NCBI RefSeq assembly: GCF_024129735.1
Contig: NZ_JAMXXK010000002.1
Location: forward strand, 1 to 64,000
Length of the DNA: 64,000 nt
Reading direction: 5' to 3'
Source of the DNA: Acinetobacter lwoffii
GTDB taxonomy: Bacteria > Pseudomonadota > Gammaproteobacteria > Pseudomonadales > Moraxellaceae
Part shown: positions 10,501 through 18,145 of the stretch, one piece after another
How the letters are laid out: each line of letters begins with the position of its first letter
How positions within the stretch are numbered: the stretch's first letter is position 1
Made by a program: the position numbers and the translations under genes
The notes under the pieces: generated by a model
Databases searched by the model: none
Told to the model about the DNA's origin: nothing
What the model saw: only the letters and a program-made list of their open reading frames with translations

Positions 10501-11052
10501 ACCTCACCTTGGGGTGAACAGGGTCTGGGTCTAGGTTTGGCGATCGTACAACGCATGACCAGCATGCTGGACTATCCGGTGCATGTATCTTCTGCGCTGG
10601 GCAAAGGCTCCTGCTTTATGATTGAAGTGCCTGTGATTGAGGCACCTAAAGTTGTTGCAGCACCGGTTCAGGCCGTACCTTTAAAGAGCAAGGCCTTTAA
10701 GATTCTATGTCTGGATAATGATGAAACCATTCTGGAAGGCATGTCGACCTTATTGACTAAATGGGGCTATCAGGTATTTAAAGCCACCGAACCTGAGCAA
10801 GCAGCCATGCTGATTCAGCAGGAAAATATTCAGGTTTGGCTGGTGGATCAGCATCTCAACCAAGACAAGATTGGTCTGGATTTCATTCTGGAACATCGTT
10901 CAAAGGATATTCCGGTCGCCTTGATTACCGCTGACTCCGATCCGGAATTACCGCAACGTCTAAAAGAGCTAAACATTGTTCTGCTGAAAAAACCGCTGAA
11001 ACCGGCCTCATTACGTTCATGGTTATCTGGACTGAAAATTTCCGACTCCTAA
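7561..11052 (+). CDS. crbS: Hybrid histidine kinase with SLC5 transporter domain, CrbS-type
   Basis: 1163 residues. Order: SLC5/sodium-solute-symporter-like membrane domain (about 1-510), linker probably holding the STAC domain (about 555-650), PAS (about 655-770), coiled coil, HisKA with phosphoacceptor His814 in AAASHDLLQPMHAARLF, HATPase (N box NFVSNALRYT, G boxes DTGPGIAEE and GLGLGLAI), and a C-terminal receiver with Asp1052/Asp1054, phosphoacceptor Asp1096 and Lys1144. This matches CrbS/MxtR, which with CrbR activates acs and actP in Vibrio and Pseudomonas (established knowledge). Here actP-yjcH is divergent 182 bases away, a LuxR regulator lies 1.3 kb downstream and acs is 7 kb further. 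CbrA has a similar layout but usually sits beside an NtrC-type CbrB. A terminator follows at 11072. Confidence 0.85.
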   Translation: MNSWLIIGVLALYIALLFICAFYGEKHASRLSTRGRMLLFSLTLGVYCSSWTFYGATGAAVREGIIFLPIYLGPLLFVAVGYDIWRRLGRVRQHHAISSIADFVAARYGKSGPLASLVTILAVVAIVPYLALQLRAIALSAAVILEPSAGVTGTTNGVLFLTGVLAILAMMFGTRQIANTEQHGGLMLAVAFESFVKLFALLAVACFFMFEAPENLAQISSDISTTFHDVQLFGVPQSFWIQTLLAALAIICLPRQFHVAVVELRDEKHIRGARRWFAVYLILTTLAIIPIASWALHAAPQYLAIPDVAVLSLPLSYNQDWLTLLAFLGGFSASTGMLLVSSVALSIMLSNDLIMPALWRLKLISRHDKRLPLVLKFTRRVCILGVMLMGFLFFNFFNDIDQLSVFGLLAFSAVAQFAPALIGGLYWRGGSKQGVYAGLLTGFALWAYTLLFPTILRSLPEAYSSFSQSLLNQGPFGWNWLRPEALIGFESFDPLTHGVVWALGLNTLLYIWISRIFRPSIAEQIQAESFFYYETKPLPSQSPSNEVSYSHQDVARLKVGDLITLAKRITGEGPTTRAFQQFCTQNSVELNENSSANGMWWRFTEQYLAGTIGAASARTLLTTAMVNNGLALGQVANILDQASQWQRFNQNLIMTMIDHMTQGVSVVDENMCLVAWNNQYLKLFDYPTDIVYVGCPIADLIRYNAERGECGPGSVEEHVRKRIHWMQVGSAHEFERIRKDGRVIQMRGNPIEGGGFVTTFADITAFRENEAVLEARVQDRTQQLADALSEQQLAREQADKANMSKSRFIAAASHDLLQPMHAARLFSTALEQSVQNDEDRKTLQQLDRALHGAESMLSALLDIARLEGGTIQPKRQAYPLHDLLSDLELQFKSIAAQRGIKFSVHDAQFWIDTDPQWIRRIIQNFVSNALRYTARGKVVVGVLRSSSRPNHIRIGVWDTGPGIAEEQRIKLFQEFERCGHTSPWGEQGLGLGLAIVQRMTSMLDYPVHVSSALGKGSCFMIEVPVIEAPKVVAAPVQAVPLKSKAFKILCLDNDETILEGMSTLLTKWGYQVFKATEPEQAAMLIQQENIQVWLVDQHLNQDKIGLDFILEHRSKDIPVALITADSDPELPQRLKELNIVLLKKPLKPASLRSWLSGLKISDS

Positions 11053-11071
11053 GTAGATACTGATCTGATCA

Positions 11072-11106
11072 ATGCCCATTTCAAACCTTGAGATGGGCAT
11101 TTTTTA
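11072..11106 (+). terminator. Intrinsic terminator after crbS
   Basis: ATGCCCAT...ATGGGCAT stem with a 13-base loop, then T6. Confidence 0.75.
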
Positions 11107-11389
11107 TACTCAACTGCCACATAAACTTACCTAGCTTGCATAAAATTTATTCTAATGTGCTAAAAGCAGCAAATATGCCGAAAATACAGCTGAATAAATT
11201 GACCAAAATGCTCATTTTTTAATTCACTATGGCAAAAACTGACGAATGTATTAATATACATGTGTACACTTAGTTACAATTAATTATCTTATTGTTTTTA
11301 ATAAAAATTAAAGAGTAATTTTCCACTACTATAACTTTAGTCGTATTTTTTATCCCCGGCACTTGGCTCTAAAAATAGAGGAATAAGAA

Positions 11390-11419
11390 ATGATCAGTTG
11401 CCATCTCATGCAGTCTTAA
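11390..11419 (+). CDS. Possible nine-residue leader peptide
   Basis: ATG at 11390 is preceded by AGAGGA at the right distance; nine codons (MISCHLMQS) then TAA at 11417-11419. It ends 44 bases before the next gene, whose own ribosome-binding site is weaker. It could be a translated leader that controls the downstream gene, or chance. No hairpin pair typical of attenuation is obvious. Confidence 0.25.
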   Translation: MISCHLMQS

Positions 11420-11463
11420 TTTTTTTGGTCGCTGATCTATTTCTGCATATCGGAGTTCTTCAC

Positions 11464-12225
11464 ATGAACATAGATCAAAACCATGGCCTGAATCAGACCC
11501 AGCAGTTTCACCGTCAATATGGCGCCAACGCCTTATTGCCAAGCATTGACTGGGCACAGATCTTTAAATACAGCAAGCTGAATGATGCCCAGTATCAGGC
11601 ACTGGAAACGCTGTATCAGAGTGCAGTACCCCTGGCACTGCAAGTCTTTGACGAATTACATTTTGATGTCTTTGAACCTTATGCCTACAAGCCGCAAGGT
11701 CTGGGACTATTTGAAAAGATTGCTGAACAGGAAGACAAGCTGATTCAGTCTTTAGAAGCTGAAACAGAGGACCTTCCAGCAAAAACCCGTCATCAGATCT
11801 GGAGCATGTTGCTGCGTGGTGGCGCGGTACTGGTCTTTAAGGCCTGGCTGGGTAAAGTCAAAAATGAAGAAGATTGTCTGGACACCAGCCAGTTTGATGA
11901 GCTGTCTGATCTGTTATTTATCAAAACCTGCCCACATGAGCTGGCGCAGCGTTTACATGTCGATCCGAATACGCGCGACGAACATGTCTTCCTGATGTAT
12001 GACAATGAAGTTTATCTGGATCGTTTTAACAGTCTGGAAACTGCGGCACTGTTTGTGGATCTGGGTGTATATGATGCGACTTTCCTGAGTTTGCGTGATG
12101 ATCGCGTGGCGGAATATCTGAAATCGAAAGGTTATGTCACTGAAGAGCAGATTGACGAATTGCAATGTGCCTTAAATCCATTGTTTTGTGATGATTTCAC
12201 CCGCAAGCAGGATTATATCGCCTAG
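11464..12225 (+). CDS. Unknown protein in the crbS-crbR interval
   Basis: 253 residues, soluble and acidic, with no signal peptide and no membrane helix. I do not recognise the family. The middle is rich in Glu/Leu (likely helical), and there are four Cys (CLD, CPHE, QCALN, FCDD), too scattered for an obvious metal site. The ATG at 11464 (GGAG nine bases upstream) is preferred; an upstream in-frame ATG at 11398 would add 22 hydrophobic residues and overlaps the mini-ORF. It lies between the sensor kinase and its likely response regulator, so it may belong to the acetate response, but this rests on position only. It converges on crbR and they share a terminator. Confidence 0.65.
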   Translation: MNIDQNHGLNQTQQFHRQYGANALLPSIDWAQIFKYSKLNDAQYQALETLYQSAVPLALQVFDELHFDVFEPYAYKPQGLGLFEKIAEQEDKLIQSLEAETEDLPAKTRHQIWSMLLRGGAVLVFKAWLGKVKNEEDCLDTSQFDELSDLLFIKTCPHELAQRLHVDPNTRDEHVFLMYDNEVYLDRFNSLETAALFVDLGVYDATFLSLRDDRVAEYLKSKGYVTEEQIDELQCALNPLFCDDFTRKQDYIA

Positions 12226-12267
12226 CTGACTCAGGCCTTTGCACTCAATTTTTCAGATTTCACCCAT

Positions 12268-12296
12268 AAAAAAAGACCTCCAAGGAGGTCTTTTTC
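12268..12296. terminator. Bidirectional intrinsic terminator
   Basis: AAAAAGACCTCC-AA-GGAGGTCTTTTT, between the convergent unknown gene and crbR. Confidence 0.8.
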
Positions 12297-12314
12297 AATT
12301 CGGCTATGCAGAAC

Positions 12315-12965
12315 TTACATTTTGCGGTCTTCAATATTCAGTGCATTAATGGCCAATACCGCTTGTGTCCGGTTTTGTACTCCGAGTTTACGGAAGATTG
12401 CCGTCACATGCGCTTTAATCGTCGCTTCTGACACATCCAGTTCATAAGCAATCTGCTTGTTTAATAAACCTTCAGCCACCATCATCAATACCCGGAACTG
12501 TTGCGGCGTCAAAGACTGGATCCGTTCTGCCAAAGCCGTTTCATCGGCAGCACGCGGATCAAAATTCATATTGGCTGGCAGATTTGGTGGTAACCAGATT
12601 TCACCTTCCAGCACTTCACGAATCGCTTCACCGATATGGCTTGGGTGGGCAGATTTAGGAATATAGCCCATTGCACCATGCGCGATCGCACGCTGGATAA
12701 TGCTGACTTCTTCATGTGCAGACACGACAATAATCGGTAAAGACGGATATTGTGCGCGGACATGCACGAGGGCAGAAAAGCCGGAAGCGCCCGGCAGGTT
12801 TAAATCCAGCAGCACAAGATCAGGCTCAGGGCCATTTTCTAGACGTTCATAAAATTCATTGACTGCCGCAGTTTCATGAATCTGGGCTTGTGGCAGGCTA
12901 TAACGTACAGCTTGAATCAAGGCATGACGAAATAGTGGATGATCATCAACGATTAAAATATTCAT
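12315..12965 (-). CDS. crbR: LuxR/NarL-family response regulator, CrbR-type
   Basis: 216 residues from the ATG at 12965 (a TTG two codons earlier is also possible; neither has a strong ribosome-binding site). Receiver domain 1-120 with acidic pair Asp7/Asp8, phosphoacceptor Asp54 (VLLDLNLPG) and conserved Lys in IPKSA. The LuxR helix-turn-helix occupies about 150-210 (LTPQQFRVLMMVAEG...NKQIAYELDVSEATIKAHV). Together with CrbS it would activate acetate genes (actP, acs), as known for this pair in Vibrio and Pseudomonas. Pairing here is inferred from domain type and neighbourhood, since another gene separates the two and they are on opposite strands. Confidence 0.8.
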   Translation of the reverse strand: MNILIVDDHPLFRHALIQAVRYSLPQAQIHETAAVNEFYERLENGPEPDLVLLDLNLPGASGFSALVHVRAQYPSLPIIVVSAHEEVSIIQRAIAHGAMGYIPKSAHPSHIGEAIREVLEGEIWLPPNLPANMNFDPRAADETALAERIQSLTPQQFRVLMMVAEGLLNKQIAYELDVSEATIKAHVTAIFRKLGVQNRTQAVLAINALNIEDRKM

Positions 12966-13341
12966 AGGCAACGTGAGAGAGATCTTGGCACGGTAGCCCC
13001 TATTCTAACCACACAACCCGGTTAAGGATATGCAAGACACTACAATTTTTAAAATAATATGCAGTTTTTCTTCAAAATTGCCCATTTTTGCACTATTGCA
13101 ATAATTGTTTAATTCTCATCACTTTTTTATATATCACTTATTCCTCACTGAAAAAGCTTATCTTTATTCAATATAAATATAAATATCATTCACTTACCCA
13201 CAAAACCTTCCTTAAAAATCAGGCCTTTGTCGTATATCGCAAAATCAGATAACTTTTCAGCTTTTCGTTATTTTACAGCCCTTCGCTGAATCGGGATTAA
13301 TAGGGTCATTCCGAGATTAACCCTATTTTCAGGTTCTAAAT
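12966..13341. other. Divergent promoter region, crbR / FMN reductase
   Basis: 376 AT-rich bases between divergent genes. I find no clear -24/-12 (sigma-54) box and no strong sigma-70 promoter that I would assign. No gene seen. Confidence 0.4.
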
Positions 13342-14076
13342 ATGTCTAATTTTAATGCGCAAAAACCCTTAAATATTGTTGCCGTATCTGGCGGTTTAAA
13401 TCACCCCTCAAAAACCGAAGCCTTGGTTCAGGCCATTCTGGATGAGCTGGGTGAAGCGACACCGATCAATGTGCATTTCATTAAATTTAGTGAAATTGGT
13501 TCGCTCTTGGGCGGCGCGATTTATCGCAATCAGTTGCCGCAACGCGTTCAGAATGATCTGGCAGCAGTAGAAGCCGCAGATGCGCTGATTGTTGGCACTC
13601 CTGTGTACCGCGCTTCATTTACCGGCCTGTTCAAGCATTTCTTTGACTTTGTTGAGCAAACGGCGCTGGTCGATGTTCCGGTATTACTGGCAGCTTCTGG
13701 TGGCAGTGACCGTCATGCGCTGGTGCTTGAACATCAACTGCGTCCTTTATTCAGCTTCTTTCAGGCACAGACTTTACCGATTGGGGTCTATGCCACCGAC
13801 CGCGATTTCACCCCTGAATATACCATTCACAGTGAATTGCTCCGCGACCGGATTACCCTGGCTGTGGCGCGTGCCTTGCCGATTCTTGAATGGGCACCAG
13901 CCAAGGGACAACGTGCTGAAGTCATCAAAGAAAAAACCATTCAAGCCAGTCAAAATCTGGGCATTAACAAGCAGATCGAACAGGAAGAAGTGCTGCCTTC
14001 AGCAGCCGTGCCGAGCCTGGATGCCGCAGAATCGCGCTTGCACAGCAAGAAAGCACCAAAGACTCAAGTGGCTTGA
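13342..14076 (+). CDS. msuE: NAD(P)H-dependent FMN reductase, MsuE/SsuE-like
   Basis: 244 residues. Flavodoxin-like FMN reductase fold: N-terminal beta-strand and phosphate loop (VAVSGGLNHPSKTEALV, about 12-28), then VGTPVYRASFTGLFKHFFDFV (about 90-110), typical of the SsuE/MsuE family. The last 45 residues are a low-complexity extension beyond the usual 185-200. It would supply FMNH2 to the flavin-dependent monooxygenase encoded next (SfnG, 26 bases downstream), so the two form an operon for sulfur from sulfones. The exact subgroup (msuE versus ssuE) is inferred from that neighbour. Confidence 0.75.
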   Translation: MSNFNAQKPLNIVAVSGGLNHPSKTEALVQAILDELGEATPINVHFIKFSEIGSLLGGAIYRNQLPQRVQNDLAAVEAADALIVGTPVYRASFTGLFKHFFDFVEQTALVDVPVLLAASGGSDRHALVLEHQLRPLFSFFQAQTLPIGVYATDRDFTPEYTIHSELLRDRITLAVARALPILEWAPAKGQRAEVIKEKTIQASQNLGINKQIEQEEVLPSAAVPSLDAAESRLHSKKAPKTQVA

Positions 14077-14102
14077 ACACAGCATTGCAGAGGGTGATGA
14101 AT

Positions 14103-15215
14103 ATGTCGAATGATAAAAATATCGTATTTGCCTATTGGGTGCCGAATGTCAGTGGTGGCCTGGTGGTTAGTAATATCGAGCAGCGCACCGACTGGAGCTA
14201 TGACTATAACGTGCGTCTGGCACAAACCGCTGAACAGGCAGGCTTTGATTATGCCCTGACCCAGATCCGTTTTACTGCCGGCTATAACGCAGAAAACCAG
14301 CATGAATCGGTCAGCTTCAGTCATGGCATTCTGGCCAAAACTGAACGCCTGAAAGTCATTGCCGCGATTCTGCCGGGTCCATGGAAGCCGGCACTGGCTG
14401 CAAAACAACTGGCGACGATTGATCATCTGAGCAATGGCCGGATCGCGATCAATGTGGTCAGTGGCTGGTTCCGCGGTGAGTTTGATGCCATTGGTGAAGA
14501 ATGGCCAGAACATGACGAGCGTTATGCCCGTTCGGAAGAGTTTATCCGTAGCCTGAAAGGGGTCTGGAGCCAGAATAACTTTAATTTTGAAGGTAAATAT
14601 TATCAATTCAAAGACTATACCCTGAGTCCAAAACCGCTACAAAAACCGCATATTGAAATCTTTCAGGGCGGCAGTTCCCGGGCAGCACGTGATATGGCTT
14701 CTCGCGTATCTGACTGGTACTTCACCAATGGCAATACCCCGGAAGAGCTGAAAAAACAGATCGATGATATTCGTGAAAAAGCCAAGGCAAATCATCACTC
14801 GGTGAAAATCGGCGTAAATGCCTTTGTGATTGCACGGGATACCGAAGAAGAAGCGCAGGCTGTATTGCAGGAAATTATTAGCAAGGCCAATGTGCAGGCA
14901 GTGAAATCTTTTGGTGAAGCGACCCGTGAAGCCGGCGCAGCAAGTCAGGAAGGTGAAGGCAACTGGGCCAAATCCACCTTTGAAGATCTGGTGCAATACA
15001 ATGACGGGTTCCGCACCAATCTGATCGGGACACCGCAGCAGATTGCTGAACGGATTATCGAGCTGAAAAAAGTTGGCGTTGATCTGATTCTGTCAGGCTT
15101 CCTGCACTTTATTGAAGAGGTTGAATATTTTGGCCAGAAGGTGCTGCCTTTGGTCCGTGAGCTTGAAGCACAACAGGCAATGCCTGTGCAGCAAGAAGAA
15201 GCTGAGCCCGTATAA
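14103..15215 (+). CDS. sfnG: FMNH2-dependent dimethylsulfone monooxygenase SfnG
   Basis: 370 residues, bacterial luciferase-like TIM-barrel monooxygenase. SfnG converts dimethylsulfone to methanesulfinate, feeding sulfur assimilation. Seen: FAYWVPNVSGGLVVSNIEQR at the start, the flavin-site strand RIAINVVSGWFRGEF, HDERYARSEEF, and IEIFQGGSSRAARDMA, as in SfnG. The ATG at 14103 was chosen because AGAGGG sits eight bases upstream; two earlier in-frame ATGs exist. Organised with the FMN reductase upstream; terminator at 15246. Confidence 0.88.
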   Translation: MSNDKNIVFAYWVPNVSGGLVVSNIEQRTDWSYDYNVRLAQTAEQAGFDYALTQIRFTAGYNAENQHESVSFSHGILAKTERLKVIAAILPGPWKPALAAKQLATIDHLSNGRIAINVVSGWFRGEFDAIGEEWPEHDERYARSEEFIRSLKGVWSQNNFNFEGKYYQFKDYTLSPKPLQKPHIEIFQGGSSRAARDMASRVSDWYFTNGNTPEELKKQIDDIREKAKANHHSVKIGVNAFVIARDTEEEAQAVLQEIISKANVQAVKSFGEATREAGAASQEGEGNWAKSTFEDLVQYNDGFRTNLIGTPQQIAERIIELKKVGVDLILSGFLHFIEEVEYFGQKVLPLVRELEAQQAMPVQQEEAEPV

Positions 15216-15245
15216 TTATTCCAATAAATCTCAGCAGATTCACTC

Positions 15246-15279
15246 CCTCCCTCAAGGCTCGGCTTGGGGGATTTTTTTA
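15246..15279 (+). terminator. Intrinsic terminator after sfnG
   Basis: CCCTCAAG/CTTGGGGG stem (with G-U pairs) followed by T7. Confidence 0.65.
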
Positions 15280-15362
15280 TGTGATAAAATTGTTGTCTGG
15301 CTAGGTTTAAAACCATCAATTCCTTAAAATTCTGCACTAACGACTTTCCAAGAATTTTAACA

Positions 15363-16772
15363 ATGCAACTGATCTGGTTTCGTCAAGACCTCCGCATTCA
15401 TGATCATGCCGCGCTCTGGCATGCCACCCAGCAAGGCAGCTGTATAGCAGTGATGGTGCTCTCTCCCGAACAATGGAAGCTGCATCAGGATGCCCGGATT
15501 AAAATCGATTTTTATCTGCGTCGACTCATTATCTTAAAGCAGCAGTTAGCGCAGCTGAATATTCCATTAATCATTTTAAATGTTCCCTTATGGCAAGACC
15601 TGCCGGCCGAAATGCGAAGCCTGTGCCAAAAACTTCAGATTGATACGCTACATGCCAATATTGAAGTGGGCGTGAATGAACTGCAACGTGATGCACAGGT
15701 ACAGCAGATGCTGGAACAGCAGCAGATCCGGGTCGAGCTGTATCATGATCGCAGCCTGTTTCCACTGACCAGTATCCGTAACCAGTCCAATCAACCCTAT
15801 CAGATCTATAGCGCATTCAAGAAAAAGTGCTATGAGCGACTGATTCAGAATATACCGGGCTGTTACCCTGACATTCAGGCTCAAGATCCGGTTGAATTAC
15901 CAGACCAGTTGACCAGCTTTGATCTGCAAAAATTTGCGGCTAATTATGAAGTCGATCATGCTGCCCAGCTCTGGCCTGCGCAGGATCATACTGCCTTAGA
16001 GCTGCTCGATGATTTTATCGAGGATAAAATGGCTCACTATAAAACTGAGCGAGAGCTACCTGCAGTCGATGGTACCAGCCGCCTGTCACCGTATCTGAAT
16101 ATCGGTATTCTCTCGATCCGTCAATGTATGCAGACCCTGTTTAAGGACAGTTATTTCCAGATTGATGATATCGGTCAGCAGACCTGGCTGGATGAACTGC
16201 TCTGGCGCGAGTTTTATCTGCATACCCTGTTTGATTTTCCCCGTGTATCCAGGCATCGGCCTTTTAAGGAAAATACCGATAACATCCAGTGGCGCAATGC
16301 ACCGGATGATTTGGCTGCCTGGCAACAAGGACAAACCGGGATTCCAATTGTCGATGCCGGCATGCGGCAAATGCGAGCCATTGGCTGGATGCATAACCGG
16401 GTACGCATGATTACTGCAATGTTCCTGTGTAAAAACCTGCTGATAGACTGGCGCTTGGGAGAACGCTGGTTTATGCAGTATCTGATTGATGGTGATCTGG
16501 CGGCGAACAATGGCGGTTGGCAATGGTGTGCTTCGACCGGCATGGATGCCGTACCCTATTTCCGGATTTTTAACCCGGTCAGCCAGTCACAGAAGTTTGA
16601 TCCGAATGGGGATTATATTCGCCGCTGGGTGCCGGAACTGGGGCATCTGGATGCTAAATCTATTCATGAACCCTATGCCAAAAATCCGGATCTTGAACTG
16701 GATTATCCAAAACCGATTGTGGATTTAAAAGCCTCTCGTGTAAGAGCGATTGAAGCTTTTAAGCAAATTTAA
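15363..16772 (+). CDS. phrB: Deoxyribodipyrimidine (CPD) photolyase
   Basis: 469 residues. It repairs UV-made cyclobutane pyrimidine dimers with blue light. The N-terminal antenna-binding Rossmann domain starts MQLIWFRQDLRIHDH. The C-terminal FAD domain carries GTSRLSPYLNIGILS, WLDELLWREFY, GWMHNRVRM and ANNGGWQWCASTGMDA, all diagnostic of class I CPD photolyases (E. coli PhrB 472 aa). Lone gene between two terminators, set between sfnG and the sfnB-like gene. Confidence 0.93.
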   Translation: MQLIWFRQDLRIHDHAALWHATQQGSCIAVMVLSPEQWKLHQDARIKIDFYLRRLIILKQQLAQLNIPLIILNVPLWQDLPAEMRSLCQKLQIDTLHANIEVGVNELQRDAQVQQMLEQQQIRVELYHDRSLFPLTSIRNQSNQPYQIYSAFKKKCYERLIQNIPGCYPDIQAQDPVELPDQLTSFDLQKFAANYEVDHAAQLWPAQDHTALELLDDFIEDKMAHYKTERELPAVDGTSRLSPYLNIGILSIRQCMQTLFKDSYFQIDDIGQQTWLDELLWREFYLHTLFDFPRVSRHRPFKENTDNIQWRNAPDDLAAWQQGQTGIPIVDAGMRQMRAIGWMHNRVRMITAMFLCKNLLIDWRLGERWFMQYLIDGDLAANNGGWQWCASTGMDAVPYFRIFNPVSQSQKFDPNGDYIRRWVPELGHLDAKSIHEPYAKNPDLELDYPKPIVDLKASRVRAIEAFKQI

Positions 16773-16795
16773 AACCAAACTTTTTCATCCCGAAT

Positions 16796-16826
16796 AAAAC
16801 AGCCTCCGATAAAGAGGCTGTTTTAT
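16796..16826. terminator. Bidirectional intrinsic terminator
   Basis: AAAACAGCCTC...GAGGCTGTTTT stem with T-rich flank, between the convergent photolyase and SfnB-like genes. Confidence 0.75.
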
Positions 16827-16833
16827 TTTTAGA

Positions 16834-18015
16834 TCAGGAATAAAAACTCGGATCAGGCACTTTTCCAGTCAGCACCCATTCCCCCACTTCCTGATATTTA
16901 TAATCGATCGGGTCATGCAAGGTCTGGGTGCGGACATTGCGCCAGAAACGGTCAAGATTGAGCTTGGCCGTGGTGGCCCGCGCACCCATCACCTGGAAAA
17001 TATTCTGGGTAATATAGAGAGAGGTATTGGTTGCGGCAATTTTGGCTGTGGCAATGGCAACTGAGACTTCACCGCGCTGCTCAGCTGTTAAATCATTCCC
17101 AAGCTCCCAGGCTGCCTGTAAAGCCTGAACCGCTTTATCTGCCAGTAAGCGTACCCCTTCCAGTTGTACATAAAACTCAGCGAAATGCTTCTGGATAAAA
17201 GGATCATTCACCGCATCGTCTGTCAGTGATTTGGACCAGGCTTTTTGGGTCTGTACACCCTGTCTGGCGATTTCAAATGCCCCTTCTGCCACGCCCAAAA
17301 ACAGATGTACGAAAATCAGCTGGGCGATCAAAGGACGCAGGCTGGAATACGGCGTACTCAGTGGACCCGGATTTAACAGCAATTCATTTTCATGAATTTT
17401 GACCAGCTCAAAATGACTGGTACCACTGTCGGTCTGGCGTTGGCCCATATTGTTCCAGTCCCCCAGAAAACTTACTCCTTCGCGTTGGGTAGGAATCACA
17501 CCAATCAGCAATTTTCCGGCTTCATTATAGCCTGAACACAACAACATATCTGAATCGATCGAACCCGAGCAGAAGCTTTTATCACCATGGAAAATATATT
17601 CGTTTTCTGAAACTTTTATGGCTGTGGTACGACGGTCCAGCGGATTTAGAGTATTACCCCAGAACAGATTATTTTGGGCAGTCTGTTCAAACCACGGGCC
17701 ATATTGTTCCGCTTGGGAAAATAATTGCACGGTCGCAATCAGCAAATGGTGAAAGCCGTAGACATGCGCCAATGAACTGTCGACCCGGGCGATCACTTGA
17801 ATGGTTTTAAAAATGGTCTGCCAATCTGCCTCCTGACCGCCGTACTGTTTTGGAATGGACAGGTCAAGCAAGCCACTCTGACGAATCAGGTCACGCTCGG
17901 CTTTGGGATTACCCCCCTGTTTGTCCCGCTCTGCTGCAGTTTGGGCAAAAGTTTCAGCCAGTTCCCGGGCAATCTCTAAGGGCGACTGATCGAGATATGA
18001 TTGTCGTATATTCAT
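16834..18015 (-). CDS. sfnB: Acyl-CoA-dehydrogenase-like flavin monooxygenase, SfnB-like
   Basis: 393 residues from the ATG at 18015 (an upstream in-frame ATG at 18039 has a weaker ribosome-binding site). Acyl-CoA dehydrogenase fold with the SfnB/DszC look: N-terminal helices, YGGQEADW, VARVDSSLAHVYGFHHL, the beta-domain stretch FHGDKSFCSGSIDSDML and the C-terminal QVMGARATTAKLNLDRFWRN. The catalytic Glu of true acyl-CoA dehydrogenases is not evident. Such proteins desulfurise organosulfur compounds using reduced flavin. With sfnG and the FMN reductase 1.6 kb away on the other side of phrB, a role in sulfone/sulfur use is likely; the substrate is unknown. Confidence 0.7.
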   Translation of the reverse strand: MNIRQSYLDQSPLEIARELAETFAQTAAERDKQGGNPKAERDLIRQSGLLDLSIPKQYGGQEADWQTIFKTIQVIARVDSSLAHVYGFHHLLIATVQLFSQAEQYGPWFEQTAQNNLFWGNTLNPLDRRTTAIKVSENEYIFHGDKSFCSGSIDSDMLLCSGYNEAGKLLIGVIPTQREGVSFLGDWNNMGQRQTDSGTSHFELVKIHENELLLNPGPLSTPYSSLRPLIAQLIFVHLFLGVAEGAFEIARQGVQTQKAWSKSLTDDAVNDPFIQKHFAEFYVQLEGVRLLADKAVQALQAAWELGNDLTAEQRGEVSVAIATAKIAATNTSLYITQNIFQVMGARATTAKLNLDRFWRNVRTQTLHDPIDYKYQEVGEWVLTGKVPDPSFYS

Positions 18016-18106
18016 TGTTTTTGGACCTATATTCAGCATGGCTCGAGCTTAGCAGATTGCAGCCTGTCACTATATCCGAAAGCATGCAGAGCTTATTCCC
18101 GATATA

Positions 18107-18135
18107 AAAATACCGGCAGGATGCCGGTATTTAAA
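18107..18135 (-). terminator. Intrinsic terminator after acs
   Basis: AAATACCGGCA-TCC-TGCCGGTATTT followed by a T-rich run on the minus strand. Confidence 0.75.
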
Positions 18136-18145
18136 AAGTTTAAAT

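Larger units (their letters stand above)
11053..11463. other. Spacer between crbS and the unknown gene
   Basis: Contains the crbS terminator (11072-11106), then about 280 AT-rich bases, and a nine-codon ORF with a good ribosome-binding site at 11390. A short inverted repeat GTATTAATATAC lies near 11250. No other gene seen. Confidence 0.5.
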
